From contig JALWLQ010000202.1 in the NCBI GenBank assembly GCA_027084095.1, positions 1-32,032 on the forward strand: DNA of 32,032 nucleotides, read 5' to 3'. The stretch is from Persephonella sp. (GTDB lineage Bacteria > Aquificota > Aquificia > Aquificales > Hydrogenothermaceae). The notes below the pieces were generated by a model. The model was not told where the DNA came from, searched no databases, and was given only the letters and a program-made list of their open reading frames with translations. Positions 21,634 to 31,236 of the stretch are shown here, piece after piece. Position 1 is the first letter of the stretch, and every line of letters begins with the position of its first letter. The position numbers were made by a program, and so were the translations under genes.

Positions 21634-21894
21634 ATGTATGAAATCAAATTTACTAAAACCGCATTAAGAGAGTTAAATAGTTTAAACAAGCCTATACAAG
21701 AGCTTATTATAAGAAAACTGGAAATCCTTTCCCAAAATCCAGACTTAATGAAAAACAACATAAAAGTTTTAAAAGGAAAATATAAAGGCTTAAAAAGACT
21801 AAGAGTAGGAAAGTATAGAGTGATTTTTGACCAGAAAGATGATGAACTTATAATTCTCATAATCAGGGTTGCTTCAAGAGGAGAAATTTATTGA
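21634..21894 (+). CDS. RelE/ParE-superfamily toxin
   Basis: An 86-residue protein with the RelE fold pattern: YEIKFTKTALRELNSL, a helical hairpin, then LKGKYKGLKRLRVGKYRVIFDQ and LIILIIRVASRGEIY. The beta-strand Arg residues (KRLRVGKYRVIF and the final VASRGEIY) are positions used by ribosome-dependent mRNA endonucleases of the family. Members of the ParE branch instead inhibit gyrase, and the sequence alone does not decide; the LRVGKYRVIF pattern favours RelE. It directly follows its antitoxin. The gene is intact. Confidence 0.88.
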   Translation: MYEIKFTKTALRELNSLNKPIQELIIRKLEILSQNPDLMKNNIKVLKGKYKGLKRLRVGKYRVIFDQKDDELIILIIRVASRGEIY

Positions 21895-21944
21895 TTTTTC
21901 ACATTTTTATAATATCTTTTTCTTAAAAAATCTGAGAGAGGAAG

Positions 21945-24900
21945 ATGGCAAAAAGTCCTTTTAGTATAAAACTGCCCTTTGAACCTGCTGGAGACCAGCC
22001 CAAAGCAATAAAACAGCTTTATAATAACCTGAAACACGGAGTAAAAGAACAGGTTCTACTGGGAGCCACTGGAACAGGGAAAAGTCTGCATCCTGAAGAA
22101 TATGTCTTAATAGGTGAAAAATTCGGAGAAAATATTCAATGGTTTGTTAAACCTATTAGTGAAGTCTTTGATGAGCTTTCAAATAGATTTGAAACGATAC
22201 TTGTAAAAAATGAATATATAACATATCTGCCAGAAGATAGATTTTTCACACTTAGCTTTAACCCAAAGACATTTAAAGAAGAAATCAAGCCTTTATATGC
22301 AATTACAAAACATAAAGAAAATAGAAAATTACTTAAGATTAAATTTTCCGATGGAAGAAGTATAATCACAACACAAGACCATAACTTTTATGCACTTAAA
22401 AAAGAAGGATTTGGGCTTTATGAAACAAAACAGCTAAAAGAAGGAGATTTTGTCCCAATACCAAGAAATCCATTTATAAAAGCAAAAGAGCCTGTTAGAA
22501 AGATTTATATAACAGATTATATAGAAAGAGATAAAAGCCATATCTATTTTGAGTGTGAAGAGGAAAATTATGAAAAATTATATTCAGGAGAAAGACTAAC
22601 ACAAAAAGAAGCAAGTGCTAAAAATCAGGGAGAAACTGGAGTTCCTCTTAAACTACTTAAAAACCAAATTGATAAATCAGAAATAGCTTTAAAAACTAAT
22701 ACATCTAAAAATCAACTTCATAATAAAATTGTCTTAGATAGAAACTTCTTAGAGTTTCTTGGGATTTATATAGCAGAAGGATTTTCAAACGGCAAAACAA
22801 TCTCAATTTCTACAGATGAAAACTATTATAAAAATCTTGTGGTCAACTTTTTAGAAGAGTTTGGCTTAGAACCTTACTTTCATAAGTATGACATAAAAGC
22901 AAATAATGTAATTCTGGCAGAATTTTTAGGAAATTTAGTTGGAAAAAAATCAGAAGATAAAAAACTTCCTGAATTTTTCTTAAATCTATCTGACAAACAA
23001 TTAGGTCATTTACTAAGAGCAACATTTGATGGCGATGGAACAGTTGAAAAAGACGCTATAACCCTTACCACAAAAAGTAAAAAATTAGCAAATGATATTC
23101 TATATGCACTTTTAAAACTTGGCATATGGGGAAGGGTAAGGAAAGTATTCAAAAAAGCAACGAATACTAATCATAAAGGAGATTTTTATTATCAGATAAC
23201 AATTTCAGGAGTAGAGAATATAAAACTTTATCTTAAACATATTGGATTTAATCTTAAAAGAAAATTAGAAAAAGCAAAAATCTTATCAAACAAAGAATAC
23301 AACACAAATGTTGATTTAATTCCATTTACAGGAAAGCTAATTAAAAAGCTAAGAGAAAAAAATAAACTTCTTCAAAAAGATATACTTGCCAAAAGGCAGA
23401 TACTTTCTGCGATAGGAATTGGAGAAAGAAATCCTTCCTTCAAAATGTTTACAGAAATAATTAAAAGTTTTGAGGAAAAAGATATATACGCTGATGACCT
23501 AAAAAAATACAGCAATCTGAGATGGAATAAGATAGAAAGTATAGAAGAAATAGAGTTTGATGGTTATGTTTACGACTTTTCTGTTAGAGACAATGAAACA
23601 TTTTTAGCTGGATTTGGTGGAATTTTTGTCCATAATACATTTACTATTGCCAATGTTATAGAAAAATACGGTAAGCCTACCCTTGTTTTGACACATAATA
23701 AAACCCTTGCTGCTCAGCTTTACAGGGAGTTAAAAGAGCTGTTTCCTGATAATGCTGTCGAATATTTTGTTTCCTATTACGATTATTATCAGCCAGAGGC
23801 TTATGTTCCAGAAAAAGACCTTTATATAGAAAAAGATAGCTCCATAAATGATGCAATAGACAGGCTGAGACACTCTGCAACAAAAAGCCTTATAGAAAGA
23901 CCTGACACAATTGTTGTTGCCTCTGTTTCCTGTATCTACGGACTGGGAACACCTGAGTTTTATGAAAAGCTAAGGCTTCATCTGTATGTAGGTCAGCAGA
24001 TAGACAGGCAGGAGCTTTTAAAAAAACTTGTTGAACTTCAGTATCTTAGAGATGATTTTTCATTTAAAAGGGGAACATTCAGAGTTAAAGGAGATACTGT
24101 TGAGATTATCCCTTCCCACGCAGAAGACAGGATAATCAGAGTTGAGTTTTTCGGAGATGAGATAGACAACATAACAGAGATAGACCTTTTTAACAGGGAT
24201 ATAAAACAAAAGCTAAACACTACAGTTATTTTCCCGGCAAGCCACTATGTTATCCCAAGACCCGACATGGTAGAAGCCATAAAACAGATACAGATTGATT
24301 TAGAAAAAGAGGTGGAGGAATTTAGAAGACAAGGGAAAGAGATAGAGGCAAACAGACTTTGGCAGAGGACAAACTATGACATTGAGATGATGCTTGAACT
24401 GGGAACATGTAAAGGGATAGAAAACTACTCAAGATATTTTGATGGCAGAAAACCGGGAGAAGCACCTTATACACTGATGGATTACTTCCCAGATGATTAT
24501 CTACTTATTGTTGATGAGTCTCATGTCACTATTCCACAGGTCAGGGCTATGTATAACGGGGATAGGAGAAGAAAGGAAAATCTCGTTAAATACGGCTGGA
24601 GAATGAAATCTGCCTATGATAACAGACCACTGAAATTTGAGGAGTTTTTACAAAAAATAGAAAGGGCTATTTATGTATCAGCAACACCTGCAGACTGGGA
24701 GATAGAAAGAAGCAAAGGTATAATAGTAGAGCAGATTATCAGACCAACAGGGCTTCTTGACCCTGAAATAGAAGTCAGACCAACAGAAGGACAGATAGAT
24801 GACCTTATAAATGAGATATGGAATATAAAAGAAAGAGGAGAAAGGGCTATTGTTATCACCCTTACAAAGAAAATGGCTGAAAACCTTGCAGATTATCTGG

Positions 24901-25490
24901 AAGAAAGAGATATAAAAGCTATTTATCTCCACTCTGAAATAGACACAATAGAAAGGGCAAAAATCATAAAAGAGCTGAGAGAAGGGAAATACGACGTTAT
25001 AGTTGGAGTTAACCTTCTTAGAGAAGGAATTGATATACCTGAGGTTTCTCTGGTTGCTGTTTTAGATGCTGATAAGCAGGGTTTTCTAAGGTCTACAACA
25101 GCACTTATCCAGATAATAGGAAGGGCAGCAAGAAATGTCCACGGAAAAGCCATTTTATATGCCGATAAGATTACGCCAGCAATGGAAAAAGCTATAGAGG
25201 AAACAAACAGAAGAAGAAAGATACAGCAAGAATACAACAAAAAACACGGTATAACTCCAAAATCTGTTAAGAAAGAAATAAAAGAGCTTATATCCCTTGA
25301 AGAGATTGGTATTTACGAATATGCCGACTATATCCCTGAAGATGTTGAAACAGAAGAAGACCTTATGAAAAAGATAGAAGAATTAGAAAAACAGATGTGG
25401 AAAGCTGCAGAAAACTGGGAGTTTGAAAAGGCAGCAGAACTAAGAGACCAGATAGAAAAGCTCAGAAAATTAGTCGGTGTGGTCAAATAA
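21945..25490 (+). CDS. uvrB: UvrB excinuclease subunit, precursor with intein
   Basis: DNA-damage recognition helicase-like subunit of the UvrABC excinuclease. The 1181-residue product is a normal UvrB of 663 residues interrupted by a 518-residue intein. The host protein begins with [12 protein letters not shown] and GATGTGK, resumes at [12 protein letters not shown], and then has the beta-hairpin region [14 protein letters not shown], Walker B DESH (LLIVDESHV), GIENYSRYF, helicase motifs ([28 protein letters not shown]) and the C-terminal UVR domain ([17 protein letters not shown]). ATG has AGAGAGGAAG upstream. Without splicing the P-loop is broken and ATPase activity should be lost. It follows the toxin-antitoxin pair by 50 nt, with a TATAAT at 21908-21913 as a possible -10. 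Confidence 0.96.
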   Translation: MAKSPFSIKLPFEPAGDQPKAIKQLYNNLKHGVKEQVLLGATGTGKSLHPEEYVLIGEKFGENIQWFVKPISEVFDELSNRFETILVKNEYITYLPEDRFFTLSFNPKTFKEEIKPLYAITKHKENRKLLKIKFSDGRSIITTQDHNFYALKKEGFGLYETKQLKEGDFVPIPRNPFIKAKEPVRKIYITDYIERDKSHIYFECEEENYEKLYSGERLTQKEASAKNQGETGVPLKLLKNQIDKSEIALKTNTSKNQLHNKIVLDRNFLEFLGIYIAEGFSNGKTISISTDENYYKNLVVNFLEEFGLEPYFHKYDIKANNVILAEFLGNLVGKKSEDKKLPEFFLNLSDKQLGHLLRATFDGDGTVEKDAITLTTKSKKLANDILYALLKLGIWGRVRKVFKKATNTNHKGDFYYQITISGVENIKLYLKHIGFNLKRKLEKAKILSNKEYNTNVDLIPFTGKLIKKLREKNKLLQKDILAKRQILSAIGIGERNPSFKMFTEIIKSFEEKDIYADDLKKYSNLRWNKIESIEEIEFDGYVYDFSVRDNETFLAGFGGIFVHNTFTIANVIEKYGKPTLVLTHNKTLAAQLYRELKELFPDNAVEYFVSYYDYYQPEAYVPEKDLYIEKDSSINDAIDRLRHSATKSLIERPDTIVVASVSCIYGLGTPEFYEKLRLHLYVGQQIDRQELLKKLVELQYLRDDFSFKRGTFRVKGDTVEIIPSHAEDRIIRVEFFGDEIDNITEIDLFNRDIKQKLNTTVIFPASHYVIPRPDMVEAIKQIQIDLEKEVEEFRRQGKEIEANRLWQRTNYDIEMMLELGTCKGIENYSRYFDGRKPGEAPYTLMDYFPDDYLLIVDESHVTIPQVRAMYNGDRRRKENLVKYGWRMKSAYDNRPLKFEEFLQKIERAIYVSATPADWEIERSKGIIVEQIIRPTGLLDPEIEVRPTEGQIDDLINEIWNIKERGERAIVITLTKKMAENLADYLEERDIKAIYLHSEIDTIERAKIIKELREGKYDVIVGVNLLREGIDIPEVSLVAVLDADKQGFLRSTTALIQIIGRAARNVHGKAILYADKITPAMEKAIEETNRRRKIQQEYNKKHGITPKSVKKEIKELISLEEIGIYEYADYIPEDVETEEDLMKKIEELEKQMWKAAENWEFEKAAELRDQIEKLRKLVGVVK
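22083..23636 (+). mobile_element. LAGLIDADG intein inside the UvrB Walker A motif
   Basis: The intein runs from Ser47 to Asn564 of the precursor. It starts [13 protein letters not shown] and ends GGIFVHN, followed by Thr as the +1 residue. Removal rejoins GATGTGK to TFTIAN, restoring a canonical GKT P-loop. Splicing blocks are visible: Ser1, block B TQDH (intein Thr97/His100), block [20 protein letters not shown], and the penultimate His517 with Asn518. Two LAGLIDADG-type motifs are present, [10 protein letters not shown] (about 225-234) and [12 protein letters not shown] (about 309-320), so it probably encodes a homing endonuclease. Intein residues 420-462 resemble an XRE helix-turn-helix. 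By eye the intein DNA is richer in A/T than the flanking uvrB. Confidence 0.94.
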
Positions 25491-25569
25491 ACAGATTTAT
25501 ATTTTACAATTTTACGTTAGGTATATTATTATCATATATCTATATAAAAATAAAAAAAGAGGTAGGATA

Positions 25570-25806
25570 ATGAACAGACTTTCTCAGCTTGCAATAAATG
25601 AAGAGGGTTTTGTATTTGACCCATTAACAGGGGAAAGTTTCACAGTTAATCAGACAGGACTGTTAATACTCAAAGATTTAAAAGAAGGAAAATCTCAGGA
25701 AGAAATAATAAAAGACATCACCGAAAATTTTGAGGTTTCGGAAGAAGAAGCAGAAAGGGATTTTGTGGATTTTGTTGAGAAACTCAGAAGCTACAGGCTG
25801 ATTTAG
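25570..25806 (+). CDS. PqqD-like (RRE) small protein
   Basis: A 78-residue protein with the PqqD/RiPP recognition element pattern. FVFDPLTGESFTVNQTGLLIL forms the beta strands and first helix (here residues 14-34, the motif being GESFTVNQTG), followed by LKEGKSQEEIIKDITENFEV and a last helix ending LRSYRLI. PqqD-like domains bind leader peptides and pass them to modifying enzymes. There is no RiPP precursor or radical-SAM gene next to it. Instead an ATP-grasp ligase and a PLP decarboxylase follow. ATG 25570 follows an AGAGGTAGGAT site; a longer in-frame start overlapping uvrB is rejected. The next gene begins 10 nt after its stop. Confidence 0.82.
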   Translation: MNRLSQLAINEEGFVFDPLTGESFTVNQTGLLILKDLKEGKSQEEIIKDITENFEVSEEEAERDFVDFVEKLRSYRLI

Positions 25807-25816
25807 GAGGAATACA

Positions 25817-26860
25817 ATGGAACAGATAATAGTAGGTGTTTCCGGGATAAATGCTGTTGATAATCCGGGTCCCGGTATAGGTGTTGCAAAAAGTCTGAAA
25901 GAGGACAAAGACCTGAACATAAAAATAGTTGGTCTTGCTTATGATGCTATGGAGCCGGGCATATACATGGACTGGATTGTAGATAGGTCTTTCATAATGC
26001 CTTATCCATCAGGAGGTCATGATGCATTCATAAACAGGCTTTACTACATAAAGGAAACTTATGGGCTTGATTTTGTTCTTCCTGTCTTAGATGCAGAGCT
26101 ACCTGTTTATATAAAATATGCAGAAGAGCTTGAGAAAAACGGAATAAAAACATTTCTGCCCACATTAGAGCAGTTTAAACTGAGAGGGAAAGATAGACTT
26201 ACAGAGATAGCACAAAACATAGGAATAGATATTCCAAAATCAGAGGTGGTTACATCTTATGATGAGCTTATAAAAGCTGTTGAAAAAATCGGACTTCCTG
26301 TTATGGTAAAGGGAGCTTTCTATAAAGCATACAGGGCTTACACAACACAGGAGGCTGTCAGCTACTACAACAAAATTGTTGCCCAGTGGGGATATCCTAT
26401 CATAGTTCAGCAGGTCGTATCAGGTGAGGAGATGAATGTTGTTGCAGCAGGAGATGGGGAAGGGAACTCTCTTGGTATGGTTGGAATAAAAAAGATGTGG
26501 ATCACAGAACTGGGGAAGATATGGACAGGTGTGACAATAAAAAATGAAAAAATGCTGTCAGCAGCAGGAAAATTTATTGAGATTTACAAATGGCGGGGGG
26601 CTTTTGAGCTTGAATGTATAGTGGATATAGAAAATGACAAAGTTTATCTTATTGAGATCAACCCCCGTTTTCCTGCCTGGTCGTATTTTGCAACAGGTGT
26701 TGGAATAAATATAGCCTCTAACATAGTCAGAAAAGCCTTTAAACTTCCTGTTATAGACTATCCGGATTACGAGGCAGGAAAGCTTTATGTAAGGTTTACA
26801 GACGACCTTGTTACAGATATGGAAAGGTTTCAAAAAATAATTACAAGAGGTGAAAGCTGA
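25817..26860 (+). CDS. ATP-grasp carboxylate-amine ligase-like protein
   Basis: A 347-residue ATP-grasp protein related to the carbamoyl-phosphate-synthase-like group. The N-terminal pre-ATP-grasp domain contains VSGINAVDNPGPGIGVAKSL. The ATP-grasp part has GLPVMVKGAF (ATP-binding Lys), QQVVSGEEMNVV, and FELECIVD plus LIEINPRFPAW (Mg-binding Glu and Asn). Enzymes of the class form an acyl phosphate and join a carboxylate to an amine. Neither substrate can be named. The start has a perfect AGGAGG spanning the end of the PqqD-like gene. Its stop is 1 nt before the decarboxylase ATG, so the three genes are translated together. Confidence 0.87.
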   Translation: MEQIIVGVSGINAVDNPGPGIGVAKSLKEDKDLNIKIVGLAYDAMEPGIYMDWIVDRSFIMPYPSGGHDAFINRLYYIKETYGLDFVLPVLDAELPVYIKYAEELEKNGIKTFLPTLEQFKLRGKDRLTEIAQNIGIDIPKSEVVTSYDELIKAVEKIGLPVMVKGAFYKAYRAYTTQEAVSYYNKIVAQWGYPIIVQQVVSGEEMNVVAAGDGEGNSLGMVGIKKMWITELGKIWTGVTIKNEKMLSAAGKFIEIYKWRGAFELECIVDIENDKVYLIEINPRFPAWSYFATGVGINIASNIVRKAFKLPVIDYPDYEAGKLYVRFTDDLVTDMERFQKIITRGES

Positions 26861-26861
26861 A

Positions 26862-28214
26862 ATGAAAAAGAGATATGAAAAACCAATCATAACAAAGCTT
26901 GAAACCGGTTTTATGAATAAGTTTGGAAGTTCTCCCCTTTATGCAAGAAAGGTTAGAAAGGATATTGATGGAGTTCCGATTGATGAGCTTGTGGAAAAGT
27001 ACGGTTCACCTCTTTTTGTTGTATCAGAAAGGAAACTCAGAGAAAAATACAGACAGATTTACAATGCATTCGCCTCAAGATACCCAAATGTTCAGTTTGG
27101 ATGGTCATACAAAACAAACTACCTTCAGGCAGTATGTGCTGTTCTTCATCAGGAGGGTGCAATAGCTGAGGTTGTTTCTGCTTTTGAATATGAAAAAGCA
27201 AGAAAACTTGGAATAGAAGGGAAAGACATAATATTTAATGGTCCTTACAAGCCTATCTCCATACTGGAGAAGGCTGCTGCCGAAGGTGCGATGATACATA
27301 TAGACCATTTTGATGAGATTATGGACCTTGAAAAGGTTGCAGAAAAACTTGGCAAACAGATAAAGGTGGCAATCAGGTTAAACATGGACACAGGGATACA
27401 TCCCCAGTGGAGTAGATTTGGCTTTAATCTGGAAACAGGACAGGCAATGGACGCAGTAAAAAGGATAAAGGCAGGTGATAAACTAATTCTTAATGGTCTT
27501 CACTGTCATATAGGGACATTTATTCTTGAGCCGGAAGCATATGCAAAAGAAGTTGAGAAAATGGTAAAGTTTGCATACGAGGTTGAGGATAACTTTGGCT
27601 TTAAGATTGAATATATAGATATTGGTGGCGGATTTCCTTCAAAAAATAAACTGAAAGGAACATACCTACCACCTGATGTTTTAGTTCCATCAGTTGATGA
27701 ATTTGCAGAAAAAATAACAGATGCCCTTTATTCAAACCTTAGACCAGGGGATTTCCCAAAGCTAATTCTGGAAACAGGTAGGGCTATTGTTGATGAGGCT
27801 GAATATCTGATAACAACAATATTCGCATCAAAAAGACTGCCTGACGGCAGGAAAGCTTATGTGGCAGATGCAGGGGTCAATATTCTGTTTACAGCATTCT
27901 GGTATAAGTTTAATATAGAGATTGATAGGGAAGTTCAGGGAACTAACGAACCTGCTGTTATATACGGACCTTTATGTATGAATATTGATGTTATAGATGA
28001 AGGTTCTCTCCTACCGCCCCTTGAAAGGGGAACAAGGCTGATATTCTCTCCTGTTGGTGCTTACAACAATACCCAGTGGATGCAGTTTATAGAATACAGA
28101 CCAAATGTTGTTATGGTAATGGAAGACGGAACGGTTGAAGTTATAAGAGAAAAAGAGGATATAACAGATATAGAAAGGAGAGAAAGACTACCTGATAAAT
28201 TAAAATTAAAATAA
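26862..28214 (+). CDS. PLP-dependent (LysA-like) decarboxylase with leader-like N-terminus
   Basis: Fold-III PLP decarboxylase of the diaminopimelate/ornithine/arginine group. The PLP Lys is Lys84 (SYKTNYLQAV); HCHIG (214-218), IDIGGGFP (252-259), ETGR (304-307) and GPLC (Cys372) follow. After Cys372 the sequence is MNID instead of the frequent ESGD/DSxD, so the substrate may differ from LysA. The catalytic domain starts near residue 34 (DIDGVPIDELVEKYGSPLFV). In front lies an extra tail, KKRYEKPIITKLETGFM, in which YEKPxI resembles the YxxPxL motif of lasso-peptide leaders. ATG 26862 has GAGGT 10 nt upstream. A GTG four codons earlier is possible. Confidence 0.9.
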   Translation: MKKRYEKPIITKLETGFMNKFGSSPLYARKVRKDIDGVPIDELVEKYGSPLFVVSERKLREKYRQIYNAFASRYPNVQFGWSYKTNYLQAVCAVLHQEGAIAEVVSAFEYEKARKLGIEGKDIIFNGPYKPISILEKAAAEGAMIHIDHFDEIMDLEKVAEKLGKQIKVAIRLNMDTGIHPQWSRFGFNLETGQAMDAVKRIKAGDKLILNGLHCHIGTFILEPEAYAKEVEKMVKFAYEVEDNFGFKIEYIDIGGGFPSKNKLKGTYLPPDVLVPSVDEFAEKITDALYSNLRPGDFPKLILETGRAIVDEAEYLITTIFASKRLPDGRKAYVADAGVNILFTAFWYKFNIEIDREVQGTNEPAVIYGPLCMNIDVIDEGSLLPPLERGTRLIFSPVGAYNNTQWMQFIEYRPNVVMVMEDGTVEVIREKEDITDIERRERLPDKLKLK

Positions 28215-28230
28215 ACGGACTTAGATATAA

Positions 28231-30318
28231 ATGAAAAACTCCTATAAATCCCACCTGAAAGCTGTTTTAAACAGTTATTCAGAGATATTTTTTGTAGAAA
28301 ATTATATTGCAGGTGGGATTTTTCTTCTATCTACTTTTATAAATCCCAATATAGGTCTTGCTGGAATTATATCCTTTATATCTGCATATCTATTTGCAAG
28401 ATTTTTAAATATGGAAAAAGAATTCCTTTCTTCTGGTTTTTATACCTATAACCCGCTGCTTGTCGGATTGTCTATAGGTTATTTATTCAAAATAACACCT
28501 ATTACTATATTTTTTACTATAACAGCTGGAATTTTTACTTTAATTTTTTCTGTAATGCTTCATAGTGTATTTTCGTACTATCTTAGACTTCCGATTTTTA
28601 GCTTACCTTTTGTTATCATAAGTTCAATAATTTATCTATCCGCCTCAAATTATTCCAATCTCTTCGTTGTATCTTTATATCCCCATACAAATTTTGATTT
28701 TCTGGAAAGCTATTTACCTCTTTGGATAATAGGTTATCTAAAATCTCTTGGCACAATACTCTTTTTACCTGATGCCTTTATTGGACTGATATTTGCCATA
28801 ACTATATTTTTAATCTCAAGAATTTTATTTATGCTCTCTGTCATAGGATACTATACAGGAACATTGGTGGCTGGTTTTTTAACAGGCTCTTTTTACCAGG
28901 CATTTTCAGATATAAGTCATTTTAATTTTATTTTAATTGCTATGGTATTAGGAGGAATTTTCCTTATTCCATCTGTAAAAACTTACTTTATCGCCATTAT
29001 AGGAGTAGTAATTTCCACAATTATACTTTCAGCTGTTAAAACATTCTGGTCGTTGTATGGAATTCCAGCATTTACTTTACCTTTTAATTTTATCTCTTTA
29101 ACTATTCTATATGTTCTGGGTATTCTTGGTTTTCCTTTAATTGCACGGGTAATAAGAAAAACCCCTGAAGAAACACTGGATTTTTATCTAACAAATGTTA
29201 GCAGGTTCAAAGGTTATGAAAGAACACTTCATCTGCCTTTCTCTGGAAAATGGACTGTCTGGCAGGGATTTGACGGTAAATGGACACATAAAGGAAGCTG
29301 GAGATATGCATACGACTTTGTTATAACAGACGAAGAAGGAAAAACCTACAAAAATGAAGGGTTAAATCTTGAGGATTACTATGCTTACAGAAAGCCTGTT
29401 CTGTCTCCTGTAAGGGGAAGGGTAGTAAAGGTGATTTCCCACCTCCCTGACAATCCAATAGGTCAGGTTGATAAGGATAACAACTGGGGAAATCTGGTTA
29501 TCATTCATGATATTAGGGGATTTTATGTTGAGATATCCCATTTCGCTCAACATTCTATAAAGGTTAAGGAAGGGGATTGGGTAGAAATTGGAACTTTCTT
29601 AGGACTGTGTGGAAATTCTGGATACTCACCACAGCCACATATTCACATTCAGGTTCAGCCTTCTGATGAAATAGGTTCTTATACTCTTCCTTTCAGTTTC
29701 GTTAGTTATATATCCGGAAAGATGTTTTATTCAAACAACCTTCCAAAAGAAGGGGAGACGGTTGAACCTGTTTTCCCTGATAAATCACTGGAACTAAAGA
29801 TGTCATTTATCTTAGATTACCAGTTTTCTTTTGATGTTCTAAAAGATGGTCAGAAGATTGATACCCTCCACCTTACTGTAAAAATGGCTCCAGACGGCAC
29901 ATTTTACTTTGCTTCAGGGAAAGGGGAGCTTTACTTTGGAAAATATGAAGGAACATTCTACTTTTACAGATTTGACGGCAAAGACCCCTATCTAAAACTG
30001 TTTTTTATTGCTCTTCCAAGGCTACCTCTCTTTTATAAAAAAGGTATTCAGTGGGAAGACTATATTCCTATCAAAACTGTAACATCAGAGATTGAAAAAT
30101 CTGTAATTCTTTTTATTAGCTCTTTTAATCATAACTTTGCGAAAGTAAAATATAAAGGTGAGTTCATTTCTGAAAATAAAATAAAAGGAAATGTTGAATT
30201 TCCTATATTAAACATTAATAAAGAGGTTCTTGTTGAACTGGATGATTTCATTGGATTTAAAAGTATAAAAGTTGATAATATAGAAATTAAACTTAAAGAG
30301 AAAATAGGAGGAGTATAA
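28231..30318 (+). CDS. Urea-transporter-like membrane domain fused to M23 peptidase domain
   Basis: A 695-residue fusion. Residues about 1-315 are a polytopic membrane domain resembling the urea transporter family: LNSYSEIFFVEN, then FYTYNPLLVGLSIG, a second similar half and FTLPFNF. Residues about 330-490 are a LytM/M23 metallopeptidase-like domain: THKGSWRYAYDF (His353, Asp362), a WGNLVIIHD strand, GLCGNSGYSPQPHIHIQV (His470, His472). The Zn His is not at the usual four residues before the Asp, so the active site may be atypical. Residues 500-695 are a beta-rich C-terminal region of unknown type. It starts 16 nt after the decarboxylase with a weak ribosome site. Urea, a polyamine or a peptidoglycan-related solute may pass. 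Confidence 0.82.
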   Translation: MKNSYKSHLKAVLNSYSEIFFVENYIAGGIFLLSTFINPNIGLAGIISFISAYLFARFLNMEKEFLSSGFYTYNPLLVGLSIGYLFKITPITIFFTITAGIFTLIFSVMLHSVFSYYLRLPIFSLPFVIISSIIYLSASNYSNLFVVSLYPHTNFDFLESYLPLWIIGYLKSLGTILFLPDAFIGLIFAITIFLISRILFMLSVIGYYTGTLVAGFLTGSFYQAFSDISHFNFILIAMVLGGIFLIPSVKTYFIAIIGVVISTIILSAVKTFWSLYGIPAFTLPFNFISLTILYVLGILGFPLIARVIRKTPEETLDFYLTNVSRFKGYERTLHLPFSGKWTVWQGFDGKWTHKGSWRYAYDFVITDEEGKTYKNEGLNLEDYYAYRKPVLSPVRGRVVKVISHLPDNPIGQVDKDNNWGNLVIIHDIRGFYVEISHFAQHSIKVKEGDWVEIGTFLGLCGNSGYSPQPHIHIQVQPSDEIGSYTLPFSFVSYISGKMFYSNNLPKEGETVEPVFPDKSLELKMSFILDYQFSFDVLKDGQKIDTLHLTVKMAPDGTFYFASGKGELYFGKYEGTFYFYRFDGKDPYLKLFFIALPRLPLFYKKGIQWEDYIPIKTVTSEIEKSVILFISSFNHNFAKVKYKGEFISENKIKGNVEFPILNINKEVLVELDDFIGFKSIKVDNIEIKLKEKIGGV

Positions 30319-31226
30319 TGAAAAAAATATTAGCGACTACTCTTTTAATATTCCCTTTAGCTTACGGAATAGAAAATATCAACTATGATGCTATGGTTTT
30401 CGGCGGTTATCTAAATTACTCTAATTCTGAAGCAAAAGACTACGGTTATTATATGGGATTGTTCGGATATATGGGAATAAACAATCAACATACATTAGAA
30501 GGAAGTGTAAGCTACACCAATATCAAGTATCTTGATGGAGGAACTCTCAATCAGTTTGACTATACTGGCTTATATAGGAATTATTCCTTACCTAACACCC
30601 AGATTAAAGCAGGACTGCACTATATAAGCTCTGACGATAAAGCTACAGATGGGGGAATTATATTTCTTGTTGGAGGAGAGCTGTATGAACAATACAAAAG
30701 AAATATAGGTGTGGATTTTTCGTATTCTTACTATGGTAATTATGAGATTAATAAAACCTACACCTATATGAGAGGGAAATTTTCTTCTACTACTGTTACC
30801 AAGACAATATCAGGTCTTTCTGTATTTCAGGTATCACCTAAATTAGGATTTTATATAGGAGATTACTACAATTACGGCAGTTTCTATCTTGAGACAAGAG
30901 GTTATTACATAGGACTTTCTGATGATGTGGGCTTTGGTAAGAACTTTCTTTCTATAGAACAGAATATATCCTACTATTACAAAGAATTTACTTTAAGTTT
31001 ATCAGGCTGGATAGGAGAACAGACTTTTGCTGTAAAAAATGATGGTTTTGTTGTGTATAATCTTTCTGAAAAATATAAATCTGGATATGCCTTCTCTATA
31101 GGCTATAACATGAACAAAAAAACAAGAATTAGTGCAGGAATAAGTCAGGACAGATTTAAAGAAATTAATTCCACAAAAACCTCAGAATTAACATCTTTAT
31201 TTTTCACTCTTGGAGCTACATTTTAG
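30318..31226 (+). CDS. Predicted outer-membrane beta-barrel-like protein
   Basis: A 302-residue exported protein: signal peptide (MKKILATTLLIFPLAYG), then alternating aromatic/hydrophobic strands rich in Tyr, Gly and Ser (DYGYYMGLFGYMGIN, FDYTGLYRNYSL, FSYSYYGNYEI, FYLETRGYYIGL, YYYKEFTLSLSGWIG). It ends in Phe (LFFTLGATF), the terminal aromatic of BAM-assembled barrels. I recognise no family. The start overlaps the previous stop as TAATG, with GGAGGAG upstream, so expression is coupled to the transporter/M23 protein. It may form a pore or an outer-membrane partner. Confidence 0.75.
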   Translation: MKKILATTLLIFPLAYGIENINYDAMVFGGYLNYSNSEAKDYGYYMGLFGYMGINNQHTLEGSVSYTNIKYLDGGTLNQFDYTGLYRNYSLPNTQIKAGLHYISSDDKATDGGIIFLVGGELYEQYKRNIGVDFSYSYYGNYEINKTYTYMRGKFSSTTVTKTISGLSVFQVSPKLGFYIGDYYNYGSFYLETRGYYIGLSDDVGFGKNFLSIEQNISYYYKEFTLSLSGWIGEQTFAVKNDGFVVYNLSEKYKSGYAFSIGYNMNKKTRISAGISQDRFKEINSTKTSELTSLFFTLGATF

Positions 31227-31236
31227 AGGTTAGAAC

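Noticed and set aside
21945-25490. uvrB length of 1181 codons as an assembly error or gene fusion
   Set aside because: The insertion has intein splicing blocks at both ends and restores an exact P-loop when removed.
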